Below, one piece after another: positions 45,814 to 54,254 of a stretch of 64,000 nt of DNA (within the stretch, counting starts at the first letter, position 1; every line of letters starts with the position of its first letter). This DNA comes from Methylophilaceae bacterium (GTDB lineage Bacteria > Pseudomonadota > Gammaproteobacteria > Burkholderiales > Methylophilaceae): positions 395,820 through 459,819 of the forward strand of contig CAJPFK010000004.1 in NCBI GenBank assembly GCA_905339275.1, written 5' to 3'. Below the pieces are notes generated by a model, which was not told the origin of the DNA, made no database searches, and saw nothing but the letters and a program-made list of their open reading frames with translations. The translations under genes and the position numbers were made by a program.

Positions 45814-46814
45814 GTGTTGCCTACCTTGTAATAAGTGCCGGTTGCGTCCATTTTCGAGTGCAGCGATTCAAGGACAAGGCCGGATTGCGTGGTAATGATG
45901 AAACGGTCGCCGAGATCCAGAACGCCTTTAAGGGGCTGAGATTTGGTTATTTCAGCCTGGGCCGGTTTCGGGGCCGGTTTGTGAAGCTGGTCAATGTGGT
46001 AAAGGTAAGAGCCACCGACCGATACGACCAGCAGGGACAGCATGATCGATGTGAGGGCCTTGCGGTTGCGTTCATAAAAGCTCATGTAGCGCCCCTTGAG
46101 GTGCCACGGGCTAAGGACGGTGTATGGCCCGGTTGCCTGGGCGGGATAGTCCCTATCCCTGCCATGCAGCAGGATGTCGCGTTCAGGTTCCTCAGTGAAT
46201 ACCTGGTCAGTGTTGTAGGCGTCGTATAGTTTTGTGCCGCGATAGATCCATGTGTCGACCTTCGGGGACCAATCCTGCTTGCCATAACGGACAATGCCGA
46301 AGTGGATCTGCGGCAGTGTTCCCTTGAATCCGAACAGCCTGAGGACTGGTCCAAGGAACGGTATGGATAAACGGTCGGTACGCTTGCAAACAACCTTGTG
46401 TTCAATCAGTGCACGGCGTGCCTGTGCATCGATGGATTCGATATCCTGGGTGATAAACAGCGTATGCCAGTGCTGCTTGCGGACATGGCGAAGGTACTTG
46501 ATTACCTGATCGCGGGCCTTGCCTTGCCATTCCCTTGAATTAAGAAAGACTGCGAGTTCGTCGAGCGCGAGGAGTCCAAACGTGCTTTCGTCTCGGCTGC
46601 CTGAAGCCATACCCAGAGCCCAAAGATCATCAGCACTAGGAAAATCCGGTAGCTTGACATGTGTTACCCTTGATGTTGGGGGAAGGAATTTTTCGGGGTA
46701 GATGTCCATGTTGGTTGCGACCGGCAAACCCTTCATCAGGAAGTCCATGATCTTGCCGGTCGAGATGACGGACTTGCCGGCACCGAGATCACCTGTCAGC
46801 GTCCAGTTGGCCAC
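45795..46814 (-). CDS. Zot/pI-like filamentous phage assembly ATPase
   Basis: This 339-residue protein has Walker A TGDLGAGKS (residues 7-15), Walker B-like GLLALDELAVFLNSREW, and a single membrane helix near 245-265 (RNRKALTSIMLSLLVVSVGGSYLYH) with a periplasmic tail. This is the Zot family; in Ff phages pI drives virion extrusion with the secretin. The zonula-occludens toxin name comes from Vibrio phage CTX and does not imply toxicity here. It is preceded by the pVI-like gene two bases upstream. Confidence 0.92.
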   Translation of the reverse strand: MANWTLTGDLGAGKSVISTGKIMDFLMKGLPVATNMDIYPEKFLPPTSRVTHVKLPDFPSADDLWALGMASGSRDESTFGLLALDELAVFLNSREWQGKARDQVIKYLRHVRKQHWHTLFITQDIESIDAQARRALIEHKVVCKRTDRLSIPFLGPVLRLFGFKGTLPQIHFGIVRYGKQDWSPKVDTWIYRGTKLYDAYNTDQVFTEEPERDILLHGRDRDYPAQATGPYTVLSPWHLKGRYMSFYERNRKALTSIMLSLLVVSVGGSYLYHIDQLHKPAPKPAQAEITKSQPLKGVLDLGDRFIITTQSGLVLESLHSKMDATGTYYKVGNTWYKKP

Positions 46815-46816
46815 TG

Positions 46817-47143
46817 CTAGAAACCCATTGTTACCTGGGTAAAGTCACGGCTTAACTGTTTATGCCAGTCGTAGACGCGCTTACTGATCAGCACTGTCAA
46901 ATAGAAACTGATATAGCCTGCCGTTGATGGAGGCAGGAAGGCGAGCCCAAAACTGACGCCATTGGGCGTTAATGGCCTGAGGGCAGTGATGCCGATGTAA
47001 GTGGCAGACAAGAAGGCGGTAAACAGGCCAATCACAAAAAATGCATATGTAGTGAAATAAACGCCTTTCCTGAGTCCCCTGGAGATAAACCAGACGATTG
47101 CACGTTCAACAATATTGGCTAATCCAATAAATAACCAAGGCAT
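46817..47143 (-). CDS. Minor coat protein pVI-like (DUF2523)
   Basis: This 108-residue protein has three membrane helices (about 1-20, 28-52, 70-95), with MPWLFIGLANIVERAIVWFIS at the N-terminus. The position between the pIII-like and Zot genes and the profile fit pVI, which caps the virion end with pIII. Its ATG overlaps the upstream stop as TGATG. Confidence 0.8.
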   Translation of the reverse strand: MPWLFIGLANIVERAIVWFISRGLRKGVYFTTYAFFVIGLFTAFLSATYIGITALRPLTPNGVSFGLAFLPPSTAGYISFYLTVLISKRVYDWHKQLSRDFTQVTMGF

Positions 47144-48561
47144 CAGCTATTCCCCTCCGGCCTTTCCGCTATCAAATTGACCACCCCGAATACAAGCAGG
47201 ATGAAGAAAACGAAATTAAGCGCAGAGTGTATAAAGGGCTGCGCATCGCATATCGATATCTGGTAGGTTTCATCAAACAAGGTAAAGCCGAATTCGCAGT
47301 TGGATGACTGGCCGTTCACAGCCATATGCCACGGTGAAATTGGCAGGATTGAGTTCTGGTAAAGCTGGAGTAGCCCGGACTCCTCAACAAGGTCATTCAT
47401 TTGGCCTACATTGCCGTTGAATGTAAGGGTTTGTTCTGCATTGAATCTGGCAGCAAACCCCTCCCCGGCTTCATCTGCACCGGATTCTTCGCCGTTGATC
47501 ACACCCTCAATCAAATCCTTGATGTTCGAGAGCGTGACTTCTGTCGCGCATTCAGGGCATGTCATGGTGCCATTAGATGAACTGCCTCCCATTGGGGTGG
47601 TTCCGATTGCAGTGCCCGTACCTGAATAAGTATTGGTTGCCTGGCCTGTGACTGTTGGCAAACCACCTCCGCTTGATGGTGCGGATACCTGGGTAGTTTT
47701 AACGGTTGTCGTTCCGTTCGCATAGTTGGGGGTGGATTGGGTGACGGTGGAAGTTCCATCCGAATTAAGCGAAACCATGACGGTTTCGCCTGTTTCATTG
47801 TCTGTGTATTGAATCTGGTTAGGTGCAGGCTGGGCGACTGCCGGGCTATTGTCCTGCGGATCCTGCTGCGGGTCCCTGACGAAGTTATTTCCTTCACGCT
47901 TGAATTCGTCTACACCCTTAGGCGGCTTTGTAACCTGTTGTGGGTCCAAGAGGGTGCAGGTGCTAGAAGATGATGTATAGCCGGCCGGACAGACTGACTG
48001 GCTATTGTTATTGTATGTAACCTGGGTGGTGCTTTCAGCAAGAAAAACGCCATTCTGAGTAGTCCTTACTGTAAAACTACCGCCAAATTGACCAATTTGC
48101 CAAGTTGATGGGATGGGATTTGTTGTAACGCTAGTGATTTCTCTTTCACGAGGATTGCCGTTGACAATTGCAGGCTGGTCTGCAACGTACTGTTCGGCAA
48201 CGCCTAAAACACTAGTAGAAACATACTGACCATAATTATAAACAGGCGAATTCGTCACACCGGATGACGTGGCAGGAGGTTCAGTCGGACTTGTCCATCC
48301 TTCCGGCGTGACAAGGGGTTGTTCCGGCTTTAGCTGGATGTTGATTGGCGCGACCTGCGGTGTTCCGTTCTCGTCCTTTTTACTGAACTGGATGAAAGCG
48401 ATTGCGGCACCATGAGCAAGGGCAGAAACAGTGATTGCCTGCCCCATGGTTGTAGACGTCGCTGCAACCAGCGGATATAGCAAAATTAATGCATTTGCCG
48501 CAGGTATATAGAAAAGGAAAATCGCTGTAGCGATAACAAATTTTTTTTTAAGATTTTTCAT
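47143..48561 (-). CDS. Adsorption minor coat protein pIII-like
   Basis: This 472-residue protein has an N-terminal signal/membrane segment (KKFVIATAIFLFYIPAANALIL), a long Ser/Thr/Pro/Gly-rich middle with TTTVKTTQV and SSGGGLPTVTGQ linkers, cysteine-bearing domains (VCPAGYTSSSSTCTL, MTCPECATEV), and a C-terminal anchor (FIHSALNFVFFILLVFGVVNLIAE). This is the pIII layout: receptor-binding domains joined by flexible linkers and a membrane stop. The host receptor, probably a pilus, cannot be predicted. Confidence 0.82.
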   Translation of the reverse strand: MKNLKKKFVIATAIFLFYIPAANALILLYPLVAATSTTMGQAITVSALAHGAAIAFIQFSKKDENGTPQVAPINIQLKPEQPLVTPEGWTSPTEPPATSSGVTNSPVYNYGQYVSTSVLGVAEQYVADQPAIVNGNPREREITSVTTNPIPSTWQIGQFGGSFTVRTTQNGVFLAESTTQVTYNNNSQSVCPAGYTSSSSTCTLLDPQQVTKPPKGVDEFKREGNNFVRDPQQDPQDNSPAVAQPAPNQIQYTDNETGETVMVSLNSDGTSTVTQSTPNYANGTTTVKTTQVSAPSSGGGLPTVTGQATNTYSGTGTAIGTTPMGGSSSNGTMTCPECATEVTLSNIKDLIEGVINGEESGADEAGEGFAARFNAEQTLTFNGNVGQMNDLVEESGLLQLYQNSILPISPWHMAVNGQSSNCEFGFTLFDETYQISICDAQPFIHSALNFVFFILLVFGVVNLIAERPEGNS

Positions 48562-48566
48562 ATGGG

Positions 48567-48590
48567 AAAAGGCAGGGGTTACCCCCTGCC
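48567..48590 (-). terminator. Terminator downstream of the major coat gene
   Basis: On the minus strand, GGCAGGGG-GTAA-CCCCTGCC then TTTT. It lies between the coat gene stop and the pIII gene. Ff phages also terminate most transcripts after gene VIII so that coat protein is made in excess. Confidence 0.85.
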
Positions 48591-48599
48591 AATCGCACT

Positions 48600-48845
48600 T
48601 TACTTGATGCCGGACTTGCCGAGGCCCTTCTTTGTACCGGACAGGATGAACCAGGAGATCGCCATGCCCACTACTACCGGGATGAATTTCACGGAAATAT
48701 CCTTGGCAGTGTCGATAGCATCAGTACCGACGGTATCCAGGGCTGTGGCAGGCAGCTGGCTTGCTGCCATTGCCAGTTCAGGGACCAGCATTACTGCTGC
48801 TGCACCAGTTGCTGCGATTGCTGTATAGACTACAGATTTTTTCAT
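48600..48845 (-). CDS. Major coat protein pVIII-like
   Basis: The ATG at 48845 (GAGGT upstream) gives an 81-residue precursor. A signal peptide (MKKSVVYTAIAATGAAAVMLVPELAMA) is cleaved to leave ~54 residues: an acidic amphipathic N-terminus (SQLPATALDTVGTDAIDTAKD), a membrane helix (FIPVVVGMAISWFILSG) and a basic tail (TKKGLGKSGIK) that contacts DNA. This is the classic pVIII design. The longer upstream frame is not used. A terminator directly follows. Confidence 0.88.
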   Translation of the reverse strand: MKKSVVYTAIAATGAAAVMLVPELAMAASQLPATALDTVGTDAIDTAKDISVKFIPVVVGMAISWFILSGTKKGLGKSGIK

Positions 48846-48850
48846 GGTAT

Positions 48851-48943
48851 TTACCTCGTAATGTTGTGAAAAGATTGAATGGTGCTTCCCAGCAGGTAGC
48901 CGAGAATAAGGCCAGCGCCATAGCCGACGAAAAGCCATTTCAT
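48851..48943 (-). CDS. Tiny membrane coat-like protein (30 aa)
   Basis: This encodes 30 residues, MKWLFVGYGAGLILGYLLGS then TIQSFHNITR, a single hydrophobic helix. Its place just before the major coat gene and its size fit pVII/pIX-type minor coat proteins that start virion assembly. It is too short for standard gene finding; no homology can be claimed. Confidence 0.6.
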   Translation of the reverse strand: MKWLFVGYGAGLILGYLLGSTIQSFHNITR

Positions 48944-48957
48944 GACTATTGCGATCG

Positions 48958-49080
48958 TCACTTCGCAATTCCTTTACCAAGACCGATGCCATGACCGAAA
49001 CCGATCAGCAACGCGAAGATGACGGCACAGACGATGATCACGTCTTCAACAGTGATATCAGCGATCATCGTGTCCATCAT
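48958..49080 (-). CDS. Tiny membrane coat-like protein (40 aa)
   Basis: This encodes 40 residues: an acidic N-terminus (MMDTMIADITVEDV), then a membrane helix (IIVCAVIFALLIGFGHGIGL) and a basic end (GKGIAK). It starts by overlapping the stop of the gene upstream (ATGA) and sits 14 bases before the 30-residue gene. A pVII/pIX-like minor coat protein is the likely role. Confidence 0.6.
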   Translation of the reverse strand: MMDTMIADITVEDVIIVCAVIFALLIGFGHGIGLGKGIAK

Positions 49081-49274
49081 GCTTCCTCGATTACTTCCCA
49101 TGCCGAAAAGACGGCATAGTCATCGTCCAGGTTGAAACGTGCCGTATCCACCGCCTCATGCGGGCAATAGAGACGACCGGCCTTTTCTGCCAGATTGCTG
49201 TATCTCAGGTTCTCAGTGAGAAATGCCCCAGTGCTGCGGCACTGAATAATGTAGAAGCGGCGGAATTCGGACAT
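49077..49274 (-). CDS. Small inovirus protein of unknown function
   Basis: The 65-residue protein (MSEFRRFYIIQCRSTGAFLT, then DDDYAVFSAWEVIEEA) is not recognised. It has two cysteines, several aromatics and an acidic C-terminus, and no membrane segment. It sits between the ssDNA-binding protein and the coat genes, with a 4-base overlap to the next gene. Phage genes in this slot are often small replication or regulatory proteins. Confidence 0.7.
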   Translation of the reverse strand: MSEFRRFYIIQCRSTGAFLTENLRYSNLAEKAGRLYCPHEAVDTARFNLDDDYAVFSAWEVIEEA

Positions 49275-49276
49275 GG

Positions 49277-49573
49277 TCAGGCAGCAACTTTCAGTTCGGC
49301 CTTGCCGATGTGCTTGAAGCCATGGCAGACCATGCCTTTAGTGGTCAGCTCAATGTCGAGTTCAGCCTCGACCGGGAATGGCAGGTTCTTGAGCTTTTCG
49401 AATTCGGCAGCAGTGCCGAAATTGATAGTTTGGGTGTTGAAACCGACTTCGGCACCTGAATTGGTCGATACAGGCATAACGACGTGGATCTTCGTAAAGT
49501 CGTGTTTTGTGCCATCGACGACATCATTGAAGTGACGGGCACCTAGTACGGTTGCTTTGGTTTTTAATTGCAT
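49277..49573 (-). CDS. Single-stranded DNA-binding protein (pV-like)
   Basis: This 98-residue protein is beta-rich (MQLKTKATVLGARHFNDVVDGTKHDFTKIHVVMP, AELDIELTTKGMVCHGFKHIGKAELKV), like the small OB-fold ssDNA-binding proteins of filamentous phages. Its place directly after the Rep gene fits gene V, which coats phage ssDNA before packaging. The assignment rests on fold pattern and gene order. Confidence 0.7.
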   Translation of the reverse strand: MQLKTKATVLGARHFNDVVDGTKHDFTKIHVVMPVSTNSGAEVGFNTQTINFGTAAEFEKLKNLPFPVEAELDIELTTKGMVCHGFKHIGKAELKVAA

Positions 49574-49578
49574 GGTCT

Positions 49579-50805
49579 CTAAACTCCTTGGTTAACAAAA
49601 GACAGGACTAATGGCATGTGTTCCAGCGGTGAATGGTGCAGGCTGGAGTCGACATGCCGGAAAGATGGAGGAAGCACGCCCTTGGGGAGTTTTCCCTCTC
49701 GTTTGATTAATGCGAGGACAGATTCTGCATCGCCCTCAACATTAAGCATCAGGTTGAGAGCTGCACCGCACTGGCGTTTTAGCCATTTCTTAGTTCGCTC
49801 GTAGGAGACTTGAACGGTTTTTCTTACCGTGTCTATTCGCTGGATATCTGCAGAGAAATTGCGGAGTAAGGGGTAAGCCGCTGCAAAGTACTCTTGCGGG
49901 TACTTGAGAATGTCAAACGGTATAACTCGGTCAACTGATTTGAATTCGACTTCAAGCCGCATCCATGGCGAATCTGCATCACCAAGCTGCTTGCCCTTTT
50001 CATAGCCTCGGAAAAACTTGCCATTCGAGCGGTTGCCAATGTAGACGGATCGCCCTTTACCATTAGGATTTCTCCAGTTGCCCCGCAACTCAATATCAGG
50101 ATTGCGCCCACCACAGTTAAAACTCCCCTGGTCATAGGATTCGATTAACGATTCAGGTCTGAACAAGGCCCCTTCGATGTCGTCATGGGTTAAGTCGATA
50201 CGGGTGATCTTTGGGGACTGGGCTGAATTGAGGAAGTCATACATCCGTCTTTCCCATCCGCCCCTGGCTGCAGCGCAACCTTCACCGGACAGGGATACCA
50301 GAACGGTGTTTCTCTGGCCTCCATAGCAGACGAGGCCATAGTTTTCCCCCAGTACGTAGGATGCCCTGTAGAAGTTGGCACCCTTTTCCCGTTTGGAAGT
50401 GATGCCAAAGCCGAATATGGATTCACATGCCATTGAAACGGCAAAGATGATTTCTGAATCGGTGACTGCACCACTCAGAATCTGGAACGTATCTTCATGG
50501 ACCGTAAAATTAAACCAGTCGATAAAACATACATTCGAGTTGTAGTGCGTACGGGGTAGAACCTGCTTTACCTTCCCACCCTCAAGAACGAGTTCTATGG
50601 ACTTTCCCCCCGTATTACCTGTGGGGGTGGCCTGTGCTCCGGCGCCGCCCTTCGGGTGCCGCGCGGACGCACTGGTCGCCCTCATGGCGTTAACGGCGTC
50701 CTTGTTTGCGGCATTGATCCGCAGCAGGTCTTCAGGCACCAGGCGAGCACGTTCCAGGACGTGCGCATCTGCATTGAGGATTGGGCGTTTTTTAATGGAG
50801 GCCAT
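49579..50805 (-). CDS. Filamentous phage replication initiator (Rep_trans family)
   Basis: The ATG at 50805 overlaps the preceding stop (TAATG) and gives 408 residues. The core has the replication-initiation-factor pattern: YNSNVCFIDWFNFTV, the RIDLTHDDIEGAL metal-site region, GRSVYIGNRSNGKFFRGYEKGKQ with the probable catalytic Tyr and WMRLEVEFKS. Such Rep proteins nick the double-stranded origin to start rolling-circle replication of inoviruses and small plasmids. Five genes downstream are arranged as in phage genomes. Confidence 0.87.
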   Translation of the reverse strand: MASIKKRPILNADAHVLERARLVPEDLLRINAANKDAVNAMRATSASARHPKGGAGAQATPTGNTGGKSIELVLEGGKVKQVLPRTHYNSNVCFIDWFNFTVHEDTFQILSGAVTDSEIIFAVSMACESIFGFGITSKREKGANFYRASYVLGENYGLVCYGGQRNTVLVSLSGEGCAAARGGWERRMYDFLNSAQSPKITRIDLTHDDIEGALFRPESLIESYDQGSFNCGGRNPDIELRGNWRNPNGKGRSVYIGNRSNGKFFRGYEKGKQLGDADSPWMRLEVEFKSVDRVIPFDILKYPQEYFAAAYPLLRNFSADIQRIDTVRKTVQVSYERTKKWLKRQCGAALNLMLNVEGDAESVLALIKREGKLPKGVLPPSFRHVDSSLHHSPLEHMPLVLSFVNQGV

Positions 50806-51011
50806 TAGAGTGAGAACTCCTGCTCCAGAGCCATTCTTGTGACAAGGGCGATATTGACGAGACGGTATTTGCCGATCTCTACGACGGGGAGGTAGCCTCG
50901 GTTTATCCAACCGGTGACGGTGTCTTCTGTGACGCCTACCAGGTCAGCAAATTTTTTGCGTGACATGATTGGTACGGATGGCATTTGACTTGCATCTATT
51001 TGAGTGTCCAT
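50805..51011 (-). CDS. Small helix-turn-helix (excisionase/MerR-like) protein
   Basis: The 68-residue protein has a winged-helix DNA-binding pattern (MSRKKFADLVGVTEDTVTGWINRGYLPVVEIGKYRLVN) as in excisionases and pVIII-region regulators of filamentous phages. It heads the leftward phage operon and overlaps rep by one base. It could be an Xis for the integrase or a transcriptional switch. Confidence 0.8.
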   Translation of the reverse strand: MDTQIDASQMPSVPIMSRKKFADLVGVTEDTVTGWINRGYLPVVEIGKYRLVNIALVTRMALEQEFSL

Positions 51012-51060
51012 AATCGCCTATATGCTCCTTTGAACTTCATTACACAAAATGCATTAATAT

Positions 51061-51102
51061 CCAACTCAAGATATATATAAAAATAGATATATTTTGAATT
51101 GG
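51061..51102. promoter_or_regulatory. Divergent control region between phage regulators
   Basis: An inverted repeat CCAACTCAA (51061-51069) / TTGAATTGG (51094-51102, one mismatch) flanks an AT-only core, between the leftward phage operon and the rightward XRE gene. It is a probable operator for one of the two regulators. Confidence 0.5.
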
Positions 51103-51125
51103 ACTGTATAACGAACTGGATATAC

Positions 51126-51401
51126 GTGTCAACAAATTACGGGAAAAGAATTCGATTTGTCAGAGAGCACTTAGGGCTGGGCAGGGCTGAGTTTTGCACT
51201 AAAACGGGGATACCTAAACAAAGCCTGATTAACTATGAAACAGAAAGAACTAAAGCAAATGCCGAGGTTTTAGGGGCAATTGCAAAAGTGTGGCCAGAAT
51301 TTGCTGCATATCTGTTAACTGATGAAACAGATGTTAGGCAGCGCAATCCAGAAGTGGAAGCATTGGCGCGGGATTTAGAAAATCAGAAAAAGGCGAGTTA
51401 A
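51126..51401 (+). CDS. XRE-family phage repressor-like protein
   Basis: The HTH spans the N-terminal half (GKRIRFVREHLGLGRAEFCTKTGIPKQSLINYETERTKAN); the rest is a short helical tail (PEVEALARDLENQKKAS). The GTG at 51126 is a likely start, about 91 residues; a TTG at 51099 is possible. Divergent from the leftward phage operon, it is placed like a lysogeny repressor. Confidence 0.78.
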   Translation: MSTNYGKRIRFVREHLGLGRAEFCTKTGIPKQSLINYETERTKANAEVLGAIAKVWPEFAAYLLTDETDVRQRNPEVEALARDLENQKKAS

Positions 51402-51475
51402 TCGCTCAAGCAGTAAGAAGTCGATGGTTAAAAAGAATTAATAAAAATGGTTAGGGGGTTTTTTAAGGGGAAACA

Positions 51476-51838
51476 ATGCCGACAAATGTTAAATATGCTG
51501 TGATTGCTGTATGTATCAGTATTGGCCTAGCAATCCTGGGGACGCTTGGAGATAAGCTGTCCGGAATTATTCAGGATGGGGAATTTGTTTTCAATCTGAT
51601 TATTTATTCCCTATTCTTTATACTCCCTTACAAAATTTCCAATCAAAGCAATTCTGCTAGATATGTGTGGTTAGCACTTGTGATCATAGGTGCAGTAATG
51701 TGGATCGGATTGTCTGATATTAAGATGTCTGCATTAATGGAAATTTCCGCTTACGTATCCACATTCTTTGAAGTTATCTCAATTTATCTACTTTTTACGT
51801 CCGAATCTAATAACTGGTTTAAAAGAGTCAACAATTGA
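51476..51838 (+). CDS. Four-helix membrane protein of unknown function
   Basis: This 120-residue hydrophobic protein has four predicted membrane helices (YAVIAVCISIGLAILGTLG, FNLIIYSLFFILPY, VWLALVIIGAVMWIGL, YVSTFFEVISIYLLF). There is no signal or motif. AAGGGGAAAC precedes the ATG. It lies between the phage repressor and the cargo block; superinfection immunity or exclusion is possible but unsupported. Confidence 0.65.
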   Translation: MPTNVKYAVIAVCISIGLAILGTLGDKLSGIIQDGEFVFNLIIYSLFFILPYKISNQSNSARYVWLALVIIGAVMWIGLSDIKMSALMEISAYVSTFFEVISIYLLFTSESNNWFKRVNN

Positions 51839-51859
51839 TTATGAAGGTTAGAAATCACT

Positions 51860-52027
51860 ATGGATTTCGATAAAGATGCTCCATATAGCTGGGAGAAACG
51901 CAGATCCTCAGATAGGGATGAAAACAAGAGTCTTAACCCTGTTTCCATTTTCTTCTCGGTGCTAGCAGCCGGGGTGTATCAGGATTGGCAAAGGTGGTTC
52001 GTAAGACCTAGTGTTATTGGTAAGTAG
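51860..52027 (+). CDS. Small hypothetical protein (55 aa)
   Basis: A charged N-terminus (MDFDKDAPYSWEKRRSSDRDE) precedes a short hydrophobic stretch (VSIFFSVLAAGVY) and QDWQRWFVRP. It has codon use like its neighbours but only a weak ribosome-binding site and no recognised family. Confidence 0.4.
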   Translation: MDFDKDAPYSWEKRRSSDRDENKSLNPVSIFFSVLAAGVYQDWQRWFVRPSVIGK

Positions 52028-52141
52028 TTGGATTTAAAAGTCGTTTGATAGATATCAGCGACAAAACATAAAAATCCAGGATTAGAAAAATGAAACAATT
52101 TTTTAACTAGAAGAGCTTATTGAAATTGTTGAAGGAAAATC

Positions 52142-53269
52142 ATGCCTGAAAATGAATTAGCTGAAATCACACAGCTTGATTTAGATGAATTGCTTCTAGA
52201 TGAAGAAAACCCAAGATTGCTCGAGTCAACTGCTCGAGACCAACAATCAATGTTGGACTACATTGCAGCGTCGACCTCGATTGAAGAATTGATGGGGGCT
52301 ATTGCAAATAACGATTATTTTGCAGGTGAGCCGATTATTGTTGTACCTCATGAAACTATTGAAGGTAAGTTTGTCGTTGTAGAAGGTAACCGAAGGCTTA
52401 CGGCATTGAGGCTTTTACAGGATCCAGAGGCATGTTCGAATCCTGGTAATAAAATTCGAGAAATAGCTAATCAGGCCAAATATAAGCCAACTAGAATTCC
52501 GGTCGTTAAAAAAGCGACCAGAGCTTTGGTTTTACCCTATCTTGGATTTAGACACATTACTGGCATTAAACAATGGGAACCACTTGCAAAGGCAAGATAT
52601 ATAAAACAGATATTTGATTTAACGGATCCAGCGAATGAACCTCGTGATCGATATTATGAAGTGGCTAAAGTTATAGGCAGTAGAAGAGATCATATTAAGC
52701 GCAGTCTCGATGCATTAGCTGTTTATCGAAAAATCGAAAATGAGAATTTTTATGATATTGAGAATTTGGATGAAGAATCAATAAAATTTTCGATATTATC
52801 AACTGCACTTGCTGATGACCGAATCGGTTTTTTTGTAGGAATGAGCAGAAAAGATGGAACTGGAAATTTCATATCGAATGATCCAATTGTTTTTCCCGAG
52901 TGTTTGTTAAATGAGCCAGTTTCTGAGTTGACTCATTGGTTATATGAAAAGATTAAAGGTAAAACAAAAGTAGGGGAATCCAGAAATTTAAGGATGTTAG
53001 CGGCTGTTGTTTCAGATGAAAAAGCTTTGGCGGCATTTAGAAGTGACTCTCCACTAAAGATCGCTTTTGAGATGACTTCTGATATTACGCAAGACTTTAT
53101 GGCTTTACTATACCAAGCTGATAGTCTGGTTACAGAAGCAGCGAGTATGGTTGCAACTATTGATTATAGTTCCGAGGCGCAGACAGTTTCAAAAAGGATA
53201 TTCGAGAATATACGTTTAATTGGTCGGGAGATGGTTGAGAAACTAAGAGCGGCTGAAGATGAATTTTAG
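52142..53269 (+). CDS. ParB/Srx-domain protein
   Basis: This 375-residue protein has an N-terminal ParB-like nuclease/CTPase fold: LDELLLDEENPRL, EEL(M)GAIANNDYFAGEPIIVVP and VVVEGNRRLTALRLLQDP (the GNRR phosphate-binding motif). A helical middle (GSRRDHIKRSLDAL) resembles the ParB HTH. No parA gene is near, so plasmid partitioning is unlikely. ParB-like domains occur in defence islands as DNA-clamp or nuclease modules. It overlaps the next gene by 11 bases, and the three-gene rightward block looks like one operon. The DNA is distinctly AT-rich. Confidence 0.78.
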   Translation: MPENELAEITQLDLDELLLDEENPRLLESTARDQQSMLDYIAASTSIEELMGAIANNDYFAGEPIIVVPHETIEGKFVVVEGNRRLTALRLLQDPEACSNPGNKIREIANQAKYKPTRIPVVKKATRALVLPYLGFRHITGIKQWEPLAKARYIKQIFDLTDPANEPRDRYYEVAKVIGSRRDHIKRSLDALAVYRKIENENFYDIENLDEESIKFSILSTALADDRIGFFVGMSRKDGTGNFISNDPIVFPECLLNEPVSELTHWLYEKIKGKTKVGESRNLRMLAAVVSDEKALAAFRSDSPLKIAFEMTSDITQDFMALLYQADSLVTEAASMVATIDYSSEAQTVSKRIFENIRLIGREMVEKLRAAEDEF

Positions 53270-54245
53270 TATCGGCGAGCTCCATCCCAATACTCCGCAC
53301 TTGCTCGCGGATTTGGCTGAGTTACTTTTAATAGTTCGATATAACGGTCGTACAAGCTTACATAAAAATGATATCGAATCGATACTTCAGAATGGAACAA
53401 TTAGTCCTGAAGAAATTGATGCGGAAATTAGTGTGGAAGCTCAAGATGTAAGCGATGCTGAAAAAAATGGTCGGCGCGAGCAGCAGCTTGAAGATTTATT
53501 GACCCACCTGGATTATCGCGCAAATGCTTTAACAGATTATTATCCATTTGTTTTGAATGGTGAAACTCTCATTCTGAGAGAAGACATCACTGAGAAACAG
53601 CGGGTGTATATGTTTTTAGTAGCTTGCTCAAGATTAAGGTCATTTGCTGGTGTGGGAATCCCTCAAAAGTGGGCAAAAAAATTTGCACTGCTTAGCAAAG
53701 AAGCACTTGGTGGATTACTTCCTGAACATGCAAATGTGAGAATTTTTGATGCAAATTCGGAAGATAGGGTGAACTATTACAATACAGACTTGCGAATCGC
53801 CCTTAAAAGATTAGGTAGAGATCTGAGGGTGCTTGGTATTAATGAAGAAGAATGTAATAAAAAGGGCCCTTCAGGAGATGCGGGACTTGATTTGGTTGCA
53901 ATAGTAGATTTTGATGATGGGGCAGCTACAGCATATGCTGTACTTGCTCAATGTGGGGCGCAAGAGACTGGTTGGCCCAAGAAAACGCTTGAAGCACACG
54001 CAATGCGATTTCGCAATTTCTTTCAAATGATGATTGATTATCCTGGGGTTATGTTTACTCCAGTTTGTTTTAGGGTGGCGGATGGAAGCTGGGTAGATAC
54101 TCAAAGTGCTAATGGTATCTTTCTTGCAGATAGAGGGAGAATATTAAAGCTTTTAGATCATCAAGATTTATGGGTATTAATAACAGGGTCTGATTGGTTC
54201 TTAGAATTTGAGACTACGTTAAGCACGGTTCAAGCACCTGATTAG
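53259..54245 (+). CDS. Putative PD-(D/E)XK-like restriction endonuclease-fold protein
   Basis: This 328-residue protein is helical for ~200 residues. It then has GDAGLDLVAIVDFDDGAATA and YAVLAQCGAQETGWPKKTLEA, the arrangement of a nuclease family with a conserved D-x-V core and GQCA-like second motif. The usual catalytic Lys/Glu of E-x-K is replaced by Q-C-G, so activity is uncertain. It is translated from within the end of the ParB-like gene and precedes the HNH gene. Assignment is by motif reading only. Confidence 0.5.
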   Translation: MNFSIGELHPNTPHLLADLAELLLIVRYNGRTSLHKNDIESILQNGTISPEEIDAEISVEAQDVSDAEKNGRREQQLEDLLTHLDYRANALTDYYPFVLNGETLILREDITEKQRVYMFLVACSRLRSFAGVGIPQKWAKKFALLSKEALGGLLPEHANVRIFDANSEDRVNYYNTDLRIALKRLGRDLRVLGINEEECNKKGPSGDAGLDLVAIVDFDDGAATAYAVLAQCGAQETGWPKKTLEAHAMRFRNFFQMMIDYPGVMFTPVCFRVADGSWVDTQSANGIFLADRGRILKLLDHQDLWVLITGSDWFLEFETTLSTVQAPD

Positions 54246-54254
54246 AATGACATT

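Noticed and set aside
45795..46814. Zot as an enterotoxin gene
   Set aside because: Its context is a filamentous phage assembly operon; pI-type extrusion ATPase explains it without a toxin role.
52142..53269. Plasmid partition system
   Set aside because: No ParA gene or parS-like cluster near; ParB-like domain alone.
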